From Plicaturopsis crispa FD-325 SS-3 (taxonomy: Eukaryota > Basidiomycota > Agaricomycetes > Amylocorticiales > Amylocorticiaceae): a stretch of 64,000 nt of DNA. Every line of letters begins with the position of its first letter. Within the stretch, counting starts at the first letter, position 1. Both the position numbers and the translations under genes were made by a program. Positions 49,239 through 60,513 of the stretch are shown here, one piece after another. The DNA is taken from contig KN832555.1 of NCBI GenBank assembly GCA_000827205.1, positions 1,104,893 to 1,168,892 of the forward strand, given 5' to 3'. The notes under the pieces are model-generated. The model saw only the letters and a program-made list of their open reading frames with translations. It was not told the DNA's origin and did not search any database.

Positions 49239-49821
49239 GCGGTGCGCGCGCGGCCCCCGTATGCGTATGCTTTCTTGCTATGCCAGCTTCACCTTCCACT
49301 CATATTTGGGCGCGGGCCCGAGCTCGTCGGGGTTCCTTTGCACAGTGGACAAGCCATGATCCTATTCATGCATGTATAGATGCCCATCTCTTTTTTCTTG
49401 CCCTTGGACTAATTCCGCACGGAAACTTCACCTTATTATCTTTTTCTGCGGCATTTTTATCGAATCTCGTTTCCGCTTCTATCTTCTATCCCCCCTTGAC
49501 GCTCCAGTTCTGCTTCCAGTGTTTATCGGACCCGCAATTTCATCGTGTATTATCTATCCTCTGTGCTCCCCATTCCCCCCAAGTGCTAAGTGATCCTGTT
49601 TGTTTCTGCGTGTTCATTTGTACATATGCATCTTGGCCCGTTCGTTCTTCGCAGCAGCATCGTTGTCCCGGCGTCATTGTGTACATAGCATACATACCTT
49701 GTCTCGCTCACACATTCCCCAGTCCACAGACCGGTTCCTGGATCAAATTGTTGAATATATAAAGCCGTGCAATCCCGGTGCAGAATGACTGAAGTTGTTG
49801 CATTAACTGAGTACATGCTCA
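49239..49821. other. Convergent 3' intergenic region
   Basis: CT-rich 580 bp between the phosphatase and TVP23 stops. Presumptive 3' UTRs; no further feature. Confidence 0.4.
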
Positions 49822-51093
49822 TCAGCTGAACACCCGCCCGACGCTGTTCTTGACGACGCCAGTCAATATCGTGCCGCCGAGCCCACCGAGGCCCATGTTC
49901 CACCCTGCGGACGCGACGCCGTTCGCCCATCGCTGTTTTGCGTCTCGGTCGCTGCGTCGCGTCAGTAAGTGAGGGCAGCGACTAGTAAGAATATACGGAT
50001 ACTGACGCGTATGTGAAGCCTATGACGTTCGCCATGTTGAACACCAGAGCCAATATCACGATTGGGATAAAGCTTGCGCAAAATAGAGTCAATACGTTGG
50101 GTGTGCAGTTGCGGGAACACAGAAACTCACGGGACATTCAGTTTGACGAGGGAGACGATGAACAGAACTGCCCAGAGGATGGGGAACACGTAGATAGCTA
50201 TCCAAAACATTCTTGAGACTGACAGTCAGCTACGTGTCGCATTTGGAGTGGTATATGGAACGCTTACTTGGAGTCTATCGGGTTGGCTGGCCGTGATGGC
50301 TGCGAAAGCATTAGTCTGCTATACCTCAAGATCTTAGAGATAGCACGTAGGCTCACGTCGCGGCTCTCGAACACCCAGTAGCTCTCCCCATCGTCGTCGA
50401 CCTGATTTATTGACCGTTAGGCTTCCATGTAGGTGACGGGCCAAGACGGTATTACCTGGTTCCAAAATCGCAAGCCCACCAAGGTTCTGCCGGCCACATT
50501 CTAAACGACCAGGTAAGTGATATGCTAATGGGAGTCTGCGGTATACCAGCGAAGCTACGCGTACCCGGCAGTTCCAGAAGTCCATCGCCAGTAGCACTAC
50601 CACCGCAACAGTCTACATAGTGCATGCAGGTTAGTGCTTTACTTTAAGCACGGCAATTGTAGGGCGTACCGACAGAACGTAGTTGTCGGTGAAGAGTCCA
50701 CATAGGATGTATACGGTGATGGCAGTTATGCGGAAGAGGAAGAGGAAGAATAGGGCCAGCGGGTGTGCAGACTGGAAGCAAACAGACGTCAGACCCGCAA
50801 GGGCGACCGGTGACCACCGACTGCACGCGCACCTGTCTGAATATCCCTGCTATGCCTACCGAAACGCGTCGCCGTTAGAGCTTGGAACGCGTCCTGACGA
50901 TGCACTAGTCCTCACCAGCTTCTGCGTCACTGGGATTCGATGCCATTTGCTCCGCGGCGCGATTTGTGGGCTGCAGGACCACCTGTGGCCTTGCATTTGG
51001 GGCATTGGATCTTATGTTCCCCGACGGCGGCGGCGCTGGTGCAGAGGGCTCGTCTGGTTCAATTGTGTCGAATAGCGGCGTGGACACGCTCAT
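49822..51093 (-). CDS. TVP23: Golgi membrane protein TVP23
   Basis: Polytopic late-Golgi protein involved in vesicle traffic. It starts [20 protein letters not shown] at 51093. The core reads [119 protein letters not shown], and ends [20 protein letters not shown]. RNVAGRxLVGLRWWN and DRDAKQKWA are TVP23 signatures. Four membrane segments are visible. One exon (50849-50833) is only 17 nt and encodes most of AGIFRQ. The start codon lies 57 bp from that of the divergent neighbour. Confidence 0.9.
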
Positions 51094-51150
51094 GGCGGCA
51101 GGAGGAAGAGTTCGTGGCGCGACCGATCTGAAACGCGCCGCAGCTCTCAC
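51094..51150. promoter_or_regulatory. 57 bp divergent start-to-start interval
   Basis: Only 57 bp separate the TVP23 ATG (51093) from the ATG at 51151, so promoters or leaders must overlap the coding regions or be extremely compact. Confidence 0.6.
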
Positions 51151-52774
51151 ATGAACGCCCACAACGCACAGCAAACCTCCGATGAATCTACACCTCTCCT
51201 CGCAGCATCCAGCACCAGCTCCTCGACGGCGCGGACGGACAGGGTACTGTATATCCGCCCCATTGTAGACCGTTTGCAGACTACAGATATCGATGCTATC
51301 GACCATGCCACCATCTATCCTAACCGCGACGACCTGGATACCCCGCTCGCGGCGAAAACGGCCTACACCTTGATTGTTCTCCTTTCTTTGACGACTATTC
51401 CGCATCCATCCTCAGAAGATGCTTGGGAGGAGTACTCGACATTGAATCCTCGTTCCCAGCGGCCCGTCAAGTTGGGACGTATGATCCTCGTCGTGTGGGC
51501 CAGGTTTCTTAGCGAATGCAAAGGCACGGAAGATATCGAGACGGCACTATGGTACTCCTACCCACTGCAACCTGGCTTGCTTCACCGCGCCGTGAGAGGT
51601 ACGTTCAGCTGTGGGTATCCCGTTATAAAATATTGACGATAGCATGTCATTAGTGGTAGATTTGCTGGGCCATCCCGATGTGCCCGAGTCGCTCATATCA
51701 CATCCCGTGGTCTATGCTAGCCTTATACATACGTGGAAGAATGGTCGTCTGCTTCATTCTTCGGAGTCCACCTCCATCAGCGAGCGAGTCCTCCGGCGGT
51801 ATGATGCAGTATGCTCGCCGCGGTGAGCCCACTTGTACGCATTCAGTATTGCTTAGACTGCTTAACCTGCTTCTAGCGTACTGCATAGTCTAGAGCTCGT
51901 GATACAGCTTGTGTATACGGGTACCTTGGCACATTATGTGCTATACCCACCTGCGAGACCAATTATCACCAACGGTCTGACAAGCAACAGCCCGCGCGAA
52001 ATTCTGATAATTATCTACTCTTTTACCCTCGTGATGCAACGGTGGTCGGTGTCTACTATTCCTTTCCTCCTCGTTCTGGTGTCATTTCTCGTGTGCCTGC
52101 CGTTCTCGCCGTTTCCGGAGGACAACTCGTTTGGGGCGCTGCTCCTTGCCCTGGCACTGCTTATCCTGCAATTTCACCTGCCCCATCCACCCAGCCCGTT
52201 ATTCCTATTCTCGCTCGATCGGACGCTCCCTCTATCTACCCTTCTTCACCAAGGTCTCTCTGCTACCCTCGCACCAGTGCTAGGATTTTTCCTCCCGGTT
52301 GTGATCGCCACGTTCTTCCTGCTGTCAATCTCCCTCCGTGACTTGATCGTACCGGTCACCCAGGCGTTGACTGTGGATGTGGCGCCTATGGAGACTCGAA
52401 CGGCGCTCCTCACGATGTTAGCCGTAGAGGCTCTGCTTTCACTATGGTGTCTATTCATCCTGGCAGCAGCTTTCGCATCGCTGCTTCCGGGAAGCCGTCC
52501 GTCGAATGCATGGGATCGATACTCAACCTCGATCGGCCTGGACGCTCGCAGAGCCTTTGTGCGCGCCCTGGCATTATATGGGGATGGATGTTATTTCCCC
52601 CCACCATTCAACGTTGTACGACTTGTTTTTATTTCGCTTCCTTCGACATTCCTACACGTCGCTGGGTCTCCGCGGCCTCTAGATGCTGCTAAAAAGCTGG
52701 CATGGAGGATCATAGTGGGACCATTTGCTTTCCTCGCTGCGGGTATCTGGCTGTGGGGGTTACGCCGGCCCTGA
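51151..52774 (+). CDS. Polytopic membrane protein, unknown function
   Basis: Exons 51151-51598, 51654-51822 and 51877-52774 give 504 residues. The N-terminal half is soluble, Ser/Thr-rich at first (STPLLAASSTSSSTARTDRV), and the C-terminal half holds at least five hydrophobic segments: VIQLVYTGTLAHYVLY, FLLVLVSFLVCLPFSPF, LLLALALLILQFHLP, VLGFFLPVVIATFFLLSI, LLSLWCLFILAAAFASLL and IIVGPFAFLAAGIWLWGL. The donor at 51823 (CG|GTGAGC) rather than the earlier GTATGC keeps the frame into VLHSLELVIQL. I do not recognise a named family; it looks like a conserved fungal membrane protein. Divergent pairing with TVP23 could mean shared expression. No signal peptide is present. Confidence 0.75.
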
Positions 52775-53124
52775 TAATTACGCAGAAGGCCGTCTCGTCA
52801 CAATGTAGTTGAGTAAGTATCATCCTGCTACTCGGCCATAACTTGCTCATGACTTACTCCGAATAGACTAGCTCACACCAACAAAAACGTGTACTATAGT
52901 ATATCTATCCGCATACCATATACAGGGAAATACGTTTGTTGCTTGCCTCTCTATTATTGGCATCCTTGGCGCGCGAACACAGAAGCCCTACGAAACTCTT
53001 CCCCGTGCCGCAAGCGCTGGCAAGTGCATGTTAGCCACGAGGTCAATCACCAGGCTCACGATCCTCAGTCGATATTGTGGCATTGTCGTTTCCTTGTTGC
53101 ACGACTGTTATATGCTAAACTGTC
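52775..53124. other. Intergenic
   Basis: 350 bp with no coding signal; promoter of the first tandem paralogue. Confidence 0.35.
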
Positions 53125-54388
53125 ATGGCGACAACAATCTCCCCCTCCGCGGCTATATTGCAGGATATCGTGCAAAATCAAGGGCAGGAGCTTTTGCGTG
53201 CTCGTAGGGAGCTTGAAGAAGCAGAGGTGCGTGCGATTCCCTTGAGTACATGAAGGGGGTACACTGATTTTGTAGACGTCAAAAGCTAGCCTAGGACAGA
53301 AGCTTGCTGTAGCGCAGGAAGAGCTTCGTCGTTTGTACGAGACGGCACCGACAGAGACTTCAACGCTAGCAGACAAGAATGCACCGGATATCGTCTATGC
53401 TGCCACGCATGCACAGCTTATATTGTCTGTGAGTGTCCGCGTCTGTAATGGCGAATTCGTTCATGATACCGCCTTACCAGGCAAACCCGACGAATTCTTT
53501 GACACTCTCAGACATTCACCTCCAAGATGTGATTTCTACAACAGTGCCCACGCAGTCCTCGGCATCTGTAAGCGGTAACCCGCATCTGCAGTTAAGAGAA
53601 GACTCGTTGACCTGGATGTGTATGGAGATGAACACCACAGAAGAAACAGATCATGAAAGCAGTGCCCCACAAACTCGCTCCACAAGCCCAGAATCCTCCC
53701 TACAGCCTTTCTGCCGTAGACAATCCCCGTTTAAAATCACAACGATGGCAAAAAAGGTGAGTGCATAGGCTCTACCGATCGCTCCAATGGCTGACGCTTG
53801 TGTAGCTGCTGGGAAAGGGGTAAGAGACGATAATACCTGGGTTCCATCAGTCTTAATGATTTACCCAGGACGAGTTTATTAATCACTACAGAAAGCGACT
53901 TTATTTTCGACCATACCGTCGAGGACATTGGCAGTCGAGGTTTCCTCATGAAGGCGACACAACAATACGACCGCAGTGGACAACTGGCCTCGAATGACAG
54001 ATGGCTGAAGCTGAAACATCAGCCACAAAACTTGATTTCGTGCAACAGGGGAGATTGGTACTACCTCGGGACTTACATGGAGGTCTCGTCGGTACTGCTG
54101 GACGCGGTTGCTTTTGAGCAACTGCCCGGTAATGCGAGTATACTTATGCAAAGTTGCATCATTGCACTGCGCTGATCGCCTCGTATTATCCAGGCAAAGA
54201 AATCCGTGTATACGCAGACTGTAGGGGGCGCGAGCGTCGATAAATCACGGGTAGCCGCACTGTATGCAGCCGGGGAGATACATGTAGCTCGCATCGATTT
54301 CGAGCGCACCGGTTTCCGTCCCGAGGTAGAGGAAGCTCTATTCGACGCTGCTGCTAGGTTAGGTGCAAGGGAAACTGCATCCAATTAA
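53125..54388 (+). CDS. Coiled-coil plus WYYLGTY-domain protein, tandem copy 1
   Basis: Exons 53125-53226, 53276-53428, 53481-53756, 53806-53819, 53869-54133 and 54194-54388 sum to 1005 nt, 334 residues. The N-terminus is a short coiled coil (LQDIVQNQGQELLRARRELE, QKLAVAQEELRRLYE). A Ser/Thr-rich middle is followed by a C-terminal domain built around SCNRGDWYYLGTYMEVSSVL and LPGNAKKSVYTQTVGG, ending FRPEVEEALFDAAARLG. The W-Y-Y-x-G-x-Y core recalls a basidiomycete domain of unknown function (DUF6697-like, from memory). Exon 4 is a 14 nt micro-exon. The last intron begins GCGAGT (GC-AG), at the position where copy 2 has a normal GT donor. Function unknown. Copy 2 lies 360 bp downstream in the same direction. 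Confidence 0.65.
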
Positions 54389-54747
54389 GGAGACTACAAA
54401 GGTCAATATTTTGTATATATTCTGACTCGCGCTAATAAGCAATTTTTGTGGCCAGTTCAGTGATCGACGATGATGAATTCTATGGTAGACTTCCGATCCA
54501 ACCACCCTTGTTTTGTCTACCATGCATAGCTCCGATATATGTTTTCGGTTTGATTGTGGTAATTGGTCCTGTACCGTATGTTACCTATGCTAATACATTC
54601 GAAATTCGAGTTCTAGTGCTAACCATGGTTTTGTGCTAAGCGCCCATATGCACGTTGCGACTCGACGTGAGACTCTTCGAAGGTCTCGAGCACCTCTTAT
54701 CTCTGCAATCAATTGCATCTTCACTACAGCGCCCCTCACCGTTCCGC

Positions 54748-55844
54748 ATGGCAAGCACTTTATCGATATCGACTGATATTCTCCAGGATATCATCAGGCT
54801 CCAAGCACAGGAGTTAGTGCTTGTACGCCAACAGTTACGGGATGCCTCGGTACGCATCATATCATGGCATCTTATGACGCTCTTACACGGCCTATAGGAA
54901 TACTCGAAAGGTTTATCTGTGAAACTTGACGACACAAATGCCAAAATCCGGCAACTTGGAGGGAAACCTGTCAGGGGAAACGACGAGGGGACTGAGGTTC
55001 GGGGTTCGGAGCTATCTGAAGTCGAGGCACCGCGAACCATATATCCGGAGTCATCGCAGTCCACTCCCAATAGCGCTCTTTCTACGCGGCCTTTCAGCAT
55101 GGAGGCTAGTGTGCCCAGGACGATTATAAAATCGGCCAAAACGGTGCGCCGACCATCTGCTGGCTCATTGAGCTAACTGTGGCTGAGAATGAAAACACTC
55201 ACTTCCAGCGACTTGCTGAGTGAGTTTTGCTACCGCTTCCATATAGCAGACGGCATTGACATTATGCTGGTGAGAAGGGATTGCAAGATGCAGGTAGTCG
55301 GAGACGCCTATATACTTGACCCAACATACATCGAGACATGCTTCTTTGTGCAGCCCTGCTTTTGGTACTCCGGTGGGGAGCGGTACTCTAAGCAACCTTT
55401 TCAGCGCTGGAAAAACATGCAAAAACACAAGCACGAGCTTGTTGCTCGGCTCTCAAACAAGTGGTACTACTTGGGAACATATTCGATAACCTCAACTACG
55501 GTCCTAGCACCGGCCACGTTTGACGCATTGCCCTCCAAGGTGAGTAGCAATTCACCGCGCGAGAGACTTCTCAGAACCATCATCCTATATAGGTACGACA
55601 GGAGGTCTATCATGAAACTACCAGTAATACAACGAGGAAGATAGTCAAAGCGGAGTTGTTAGAACAAAGCTATTCGCTAGGAGAGCTTACGTCTGTGCGC
55701 ATTGATATGCACAGGGTAGGATTTGATTCTAATATATACCAGGCGCTGGTGAGTGGATTTTGGCCACGAGCTTCTTGATTGTTCAAGAGGCCTCACCCAG
55801 ACGCTTTTGACTATTAGCTAGGCCTACCAATCAATGCCGTCTGA
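54748..55844 (+). CDS. Coiled-coil plus WYYLGTY-domain protein, tandem copy 2
   Basis: Exons 54748-54849, 54898-55143, 55209-55219, 55278-55539, 55593-55748 and 55818-55844 sum to 804 nt, 267 residues. The architecture matches copy 1: MASTLSISTDILQDIIRLQA and QELVLVRQQLRDASEYSKGL, a shorter disordered middle, then CFFVQPCFWYSGGERYSKQP, LSNKWYYLGTYSITSTTVLA, LPSKVRQEVYHETTSNTTRK and SVRIDMHRVGFDSNIYQALL. The third exon is 11 nt and sits at the same place and phase as the 14 nt micro-exon of copy 1. Residue identity to copy 1 is low outside the W-Y-Y core, so the pair is old or fast-evolving. The short last exon (9 codons) is the least certain part. Function unknown. Confidence 0.6.
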
Positions 55845-56135
55845 GCTCTGGAGTCCTGTAGAATGTACTATATCCGAGTCGGCATTAAACCGACAGCCAT
55901 TCCTTCGCCAACGTGTATTTTTTTGGACTACTTACCTATCTCTTGACAGAGAAGAAAAAGGAACCGCCTTTCGTTTGACTTCTCCAGAACTTCTTCCCTT
56001 CGCAAAGCGTTGTTTGGTTCATGTAGACGATGACAAACAAAGATCTTCCGATCTCCGATCTTTACTGCCTCTGCATAATTTCGTTGTGCTCTCTTTGTGC
56101 TCTTCCGTTCAAAACGCGTCTCAGACTACCACAAA
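55845..56135. other. Spacer upstream of RPB8
   Basis: 290 bp containing the RPB8 promoter. An open frame through it lacks coding character. Confidence 0.35.
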
Positions 56136-56791
56136 ATGACAACTAACGTGTCAAACATCGTCTTTGACGATATATTCACAATTAGCGCCATTGATAAGGA
56201 GGGCAAAAAGTTTGAAAGAGGTATGTACCGAGACGACGAGCTAACCGGTTCGCAGACTTATGAATGCCCTAGTATCGCGCTTGTATGCGCACTCGAAAAA
56301 CTACGACATGGATCTCACATTGGACTACAACATTGAGCTATTCCCCCTACAAAAAGACCAAAGCTTCGCGCTTGCACTAGCGTCGTCGCTTGCGCGGGGA
56401 GGCGCGACTGCAGGGGGCGCGGCCGGGGCAGATGGTACGGCTGAGGAGGGCGACGACAAGGACCGCGATGTATGGAGACCAGATGGCAAAGGTAGACGAG
56501 GGCTGGAGGAGGACTACGACTATGTGATGTATGGAAAGGTGTGTATTCAAATACATTCGGAGTAGCCTGTTTGCTGAATCTCGTGATAGGTGTACAAATT
56601 TGACGGCGGAACGGCAGAAATTGTGTGCGTTTAGAATATTTCTATACTCGTTGGCCTTGACTAACCCTCTGTGCACTTACAGGACTGCATACGCATCGTT
56701 TGGAGGGCTTCTCATGGCGCTGACAGGGTCATTTCGACATATGACCAACATAGTGCTTGGAGACCCAGTGTATATATTAATGCGCAAGTAG
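56136..56791 (+). CDS. RPB8: RNA polymerase I, II and III shared subunit Rpb8 (RPABC3)
   Basis: Small OB-fold-like subunit common to all three nuclear RNA polymerases. Exons 56136-56220, 56273-56538, 56590-56624 and 56683-56791 sum to 495 nt, 164 residues, slightly longer than yeast Rpb8 because of a Gly/Ala-rich insert (ARGGATAGGAAGADGTAEEG). Conserved blocks: VFDDIFTISAIDKEGKKFER, MDLTLDYNIELFPLQKDQSF, DVWRPDGKGRRGLEEDYDYV with MYGKVYKFD, TAYASFGGLLMALTGSFRHM, and the invariant end NIVLGDPVYILMRK. The third exon (35 nt) and the V formed across intron 3 keep the frame. A housekeeping gene; identity is certain. Confidence 0.97.
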
Positions 56792-57813
56792 GTTTATTGT
56801 CGCACATGAACACGGCATCGACTTGCACTCGGAAATCAGTGTCAAGGTGTTTTCGGCCACGCAAGGTGCGTGTTCACCCTTAACCTAAGCTCGCGCGACT
56901 ACTTGTCACCGAATGCATACCCATCAGCCGTAGCTTACGGGTGGTTGTTTGATTGTACAGTGTGTCCGGGTTGGAAAGACGCGGTATTTCTTCTCGGATT
57001 CCAATCTCCATGCATTAACGTCCGTTCTCGACTGGTTCTCGCATCGGTTACCTTAGCATGCGAAGAACGTGTCGTGGGACGAGTCCCTCCGAGGTCAATG
57101 TTAACAGCTCAGCATATGGCCGCCAATGTTATCTACGGCCTTGACGGTCTCGTGCATATTGGGCTACTCTTCAAAGGCAATGGTCATTCAAGAGCCTTCA
57201 TCAGTGGCATACAAATTGGCAATGCCGCCTCGAACCACCCCTTTGCCTCCGCGAGGTGGTAGCGCATAGTTATGTGTGTGAGCTAGAGTCTCAAGGCTGT
57301 AGAGGATACAGTAGCGCTGACCACCATAAAATGTAACGTAACGACGACGTTGCAGCAAGCGACTTAAAGTTTGAAGTGAAGGTGCAAACAACTGTTTGAA
57401 CGGCAGGAGGACACAGTCAATATTAATGTTATTCGACGTCGTTAGCCCAAGGAATTAATTGTAGCGACGGGAGTGAACAAAAGACAGGCTAGTAGTTAAA
57501 TGTAACCCACAAACTATACATCGAAATCGTCGTGAAAGGTCGTCAATAGGAAAGGACGGAAAGCCGCTAATGAGACAGGAACTGGTAGACACAAAACGAA
57601 GCCAAGCCAGTAATAAACGGATGATAACAGACCGGAAAACCCATTAACATCGAGAGATATGTAGCGAGATGCGGGGAAAGTATACATTGGGGACGAGATG
57701 GAAAGCAGGGAATGAGAGAGCGTGGGCACGCATTGGAAATGCACAGAAGATAAATAGAACGGACTTTGGTTGAACCAGCACCTTGTCAGATAAAAATCAT
57801 GTAAGCACCCCCT
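56792..57813. other. Convergent intergenic region
   Basis: About 1 kb between RPB8 and the next minus-strand stop. A 130-codon plus-strand frame at 56870-57262 has no recognised domain or partner exons and was not called. Confidence 0.4.
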
Positions 57814-59768
57814 CTATAACGCCCTCAAGCGTCGCATAACATCCTGCGGGTCGGCCTCCTTCATCTGATGCCGACCATCGACGAAGCCCCAGAATCCCGA
57901 TGGTCCATTGATCTTGACGTCCACCTCTGCTGGAGAGGGAGGCGGCCTCATACGCGGAACTTCCTCGACGGGGCTGGGGTAAAAGGCGGAGTCAGGACTG
58001 AGCGCGCGCTCGGGCACGTCGACGTCGATGGCGGATAAGTCCTGATAACCGACACCGAAGAAACGAGACAGCTTTTGTGCACGCCGGCGCCGCGCATGGA
58101 AATCTGCGGGCGTCTCTGTACTCGCGAGAGCCATCAAGATGGGGGAATGAGACGAAGACGGCTGTGATGACACTGATGGTCGCGCTGAATGTGCCAGCGA
58201 GGATTGCGACGGGGCGGAGCGATGCGAGTATGTGGAGGGTCGACCACTTGCCTCAGACTGTGGCTCAATGGCGATACTTGTCGAGAAAGGCGCTGGACTA
58301 TCGGGAACATCCTGGGTTTCTGTGGAGTCCTCGGCAGCGGGTATTGTAGCAATCGAAGCACTATCTGAAGCATTTGGCTGCTGTCCATCTGGGCTTGCCG
58401 GTCTCCAATCCAGCGCGGACACCGACAAAAGCGTAGAAAGGGAACGCCGCTCGACAGGTGTCAATGAATGCTCGTCGAACTCGTCGTTGATATCCGAGAT
58501 GTTCATGTTTGTAATTTGGAAAAGCGCGGGTGGTGGCTCTGTACCAAACATCTGCAGCAGCGTTAATGTTGTGAATTCGAACGGGAGAATAGAGTGCAAC
58601 ATACTTGCATCATCTTCCTCGCCCGCCTCACATTCCTGTACCGCTGTCGCTCACTTATCGGCTCTTCCGGGCGTTCATCGGCTAGATTCTGCCACTCACG
58701 CGACTCCTCATCACGCATTTCATCTGCCGCACTGTCATTCCTGCTGTTCCAGAGGGATCGACTTCGCTTCAGGTCTTTGCTTGGATCCTTCTCTAAAAAT
58801 GAGAGCCCCGGCGAGGAGGAGGGGGACCGCAAGGAGCCTGAAAATGCGGACAAGTCGAGGCTTTTTCTGCGCCGTTCCTTGCCTTTGCTTCCAAGTGTCG
58901 CCCTGTCTTTAGGCATAGCATGCTGGGTGCCTAAAGTGTGGGATGTATGGATGGCATCGGCGATTGGTCTGGGGATAAGCTCGGACGGAACGCGTTCACC
59001 AAGATGACGGGTAAGCTTGGTGATACGGTTTCTCCGCTGTTCCGTCAAGTCAGGGACATACTCGCTATCCGCTGTCAATGTCGAAACCGCGGAGATCGGA
59101 GATTGCGTAGGCACGTCCGCAGACACTGAAGGAGGATAGGTGGACTGGGTGCGAATACTGGCTGCGTCCCGAGGAGAAAGTGTCGAATGTTCCGGCGAGA
59201 GCAACGGAGTCTTGGGAGTCTCAGCAAGGACCTCGGAGATGTTCTTGGTAAAACTTTGTTCCGAGTTTTTTCGAGAGGGGGACGCAATGGATGGGCGCGG
59301 CGAAAGAATAGACTTCAGCCGGGTCAAGTCGACGCTAGGAGGTGACGATTTCGATGGCTCGCGCGTTAACTTCCTTCGCTTTGTCTGGCTACTGGAGCGC
59401 GACGCAGCGGCGGAAGGGACGGGCGATTTCTGTTGTGAGGACCCAGAGTCGGCTTCATGGACACATGGTATCCCTTCATCCTGCTTCGAGTGGGATACCG
59501 AACCACCAAGAGCTCTACTGAGTTTGCGAGCTTTCCGCAACAACTTCATCGTGTCCCCCGATTCTGCGTCACCACCGGCAGCAGGGGCTCTGCTGTGAGA
59601 TGGGACGGCATTTGTCCTCATCCGCGGTGATGGATATGAAGGAGAGACTGGCTGCGGAGACGTGGCGTGCGCGATGGGCGTGCCATCAGGTTTTCCTGAC
59701 GAGGCGAGCTGCAGTATGAGCGAGAACCTATTGCGATTGGTAGGTCTAGGTGCTGGGTTGGGTGTCAT
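57814..59768 (-). CDS. Disordered basic protein with four KLxRxLG-like motifs, unknown function
   Basis: Exons 59768-58605 and 58551-57814 give 633 residues from MTPNPAPRPTNRNRFSLILQ; the frame stays open up to an ATG at 60038, adding 90 codons of less protein-like sequence. Almost all of the protein is Ser/Pro/Arg-rich and predicted disordered. Four short ordered-looking motifs recur: RKARKLSRALGG, RNRITKLTRHLGE, RRARKMMQMFGT and RRAQKLSRFFGV. They share K-[LM]-x-[RQ]-x-[LF]-G in a basic helix-like setting. Other patches are ERVPSELIPRPI, ALFQITNMNISDINDEFDEH and GPSGFWGFVDGRHQMKEADP. No enzymatic domain is seen. It may be a scaffold binding one partner through repeated motifs. I do not recognise the family by name. 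Confidence 0.7.
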
Positions 59769-60513
59769 CTTACCGTCAAACGCATCAACAACCACAGACG
59801 GGAGAGCAAACGGTTCGAACTCACTGGTGGTGGTCCAAAGCCATCCAAGATATCGGTGGCAACGAGACGACGTGCTTGAGACTTGAGCACTTCCTGAGTA
59901 CTTCGAAGTCGGTAGAAATAGATGTCTGTATAGAGTTCGCAGGAAAATATGCGATGACCGGGGAAATGGAGTAACTTCGCGCGTTGCGGGATAGCGTCTC
60001 GCAGTCCGGGTGACCTGGGGAAGCACAAGACGCGTCAAAAGGGTGTCTCAAGGACAGTCGCAGGCTGTAGACAGTGCTCGATAAGTATCAAGAGTCAAAA
60101 TCTGGACGTGACAGCAAGCAAAAAATGGAAAACATTGCCGACGCATGCCATGTGTAAGATCAATTATGATATGATACCCGGCAAGTCAAAAACAGCCCTG
60201 ACAACGCGATAAACTTGGCCCTTAGCGACCGGTGCAAAGACTTAAACCACGTCACCTGCCTTTTTCGTCCAGATTAGTCTTCTTTCTCGCTCCCGCCCTC
60301 AACTCGCTCCTTCTCTCCTGCCCCGATTGTCGCAACGCATCGGACCTTTGTAACATTTATTCGTCTCTAATAAGTACACCGTTATACACATTAGAATTCC
60401 AGTATGTGGTATGTATAGACACCATTCTAGCGTACTTAAATAGAGTGAACGAGCGACGGAACCAAGCAGAATATACACCAAACCCACTGGCCCTTGCACA
60501 GGACAGCGAACCA
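59769..60513. other. Intergenic and leader region
   Basis: Contains the possible 90-codon N-terminal extension of the previous gene (to 60038), its promoter, and the 3' region of the Arf exchange factor. No other feature. Confidence 0.35.

Noticed and set aside
55834-56139. 101-codon frame upstream of RPB8
   Set aside because: Covers the RPB8 promoter; no domain and no splice partner. The short last exon of tandem copy 2 explains the preceding sequence better.
56870-57262. 130-codon plus-strand frame
   Set aside because: No recognisable content, no clear splice sites, and lies in a convergent spacer.
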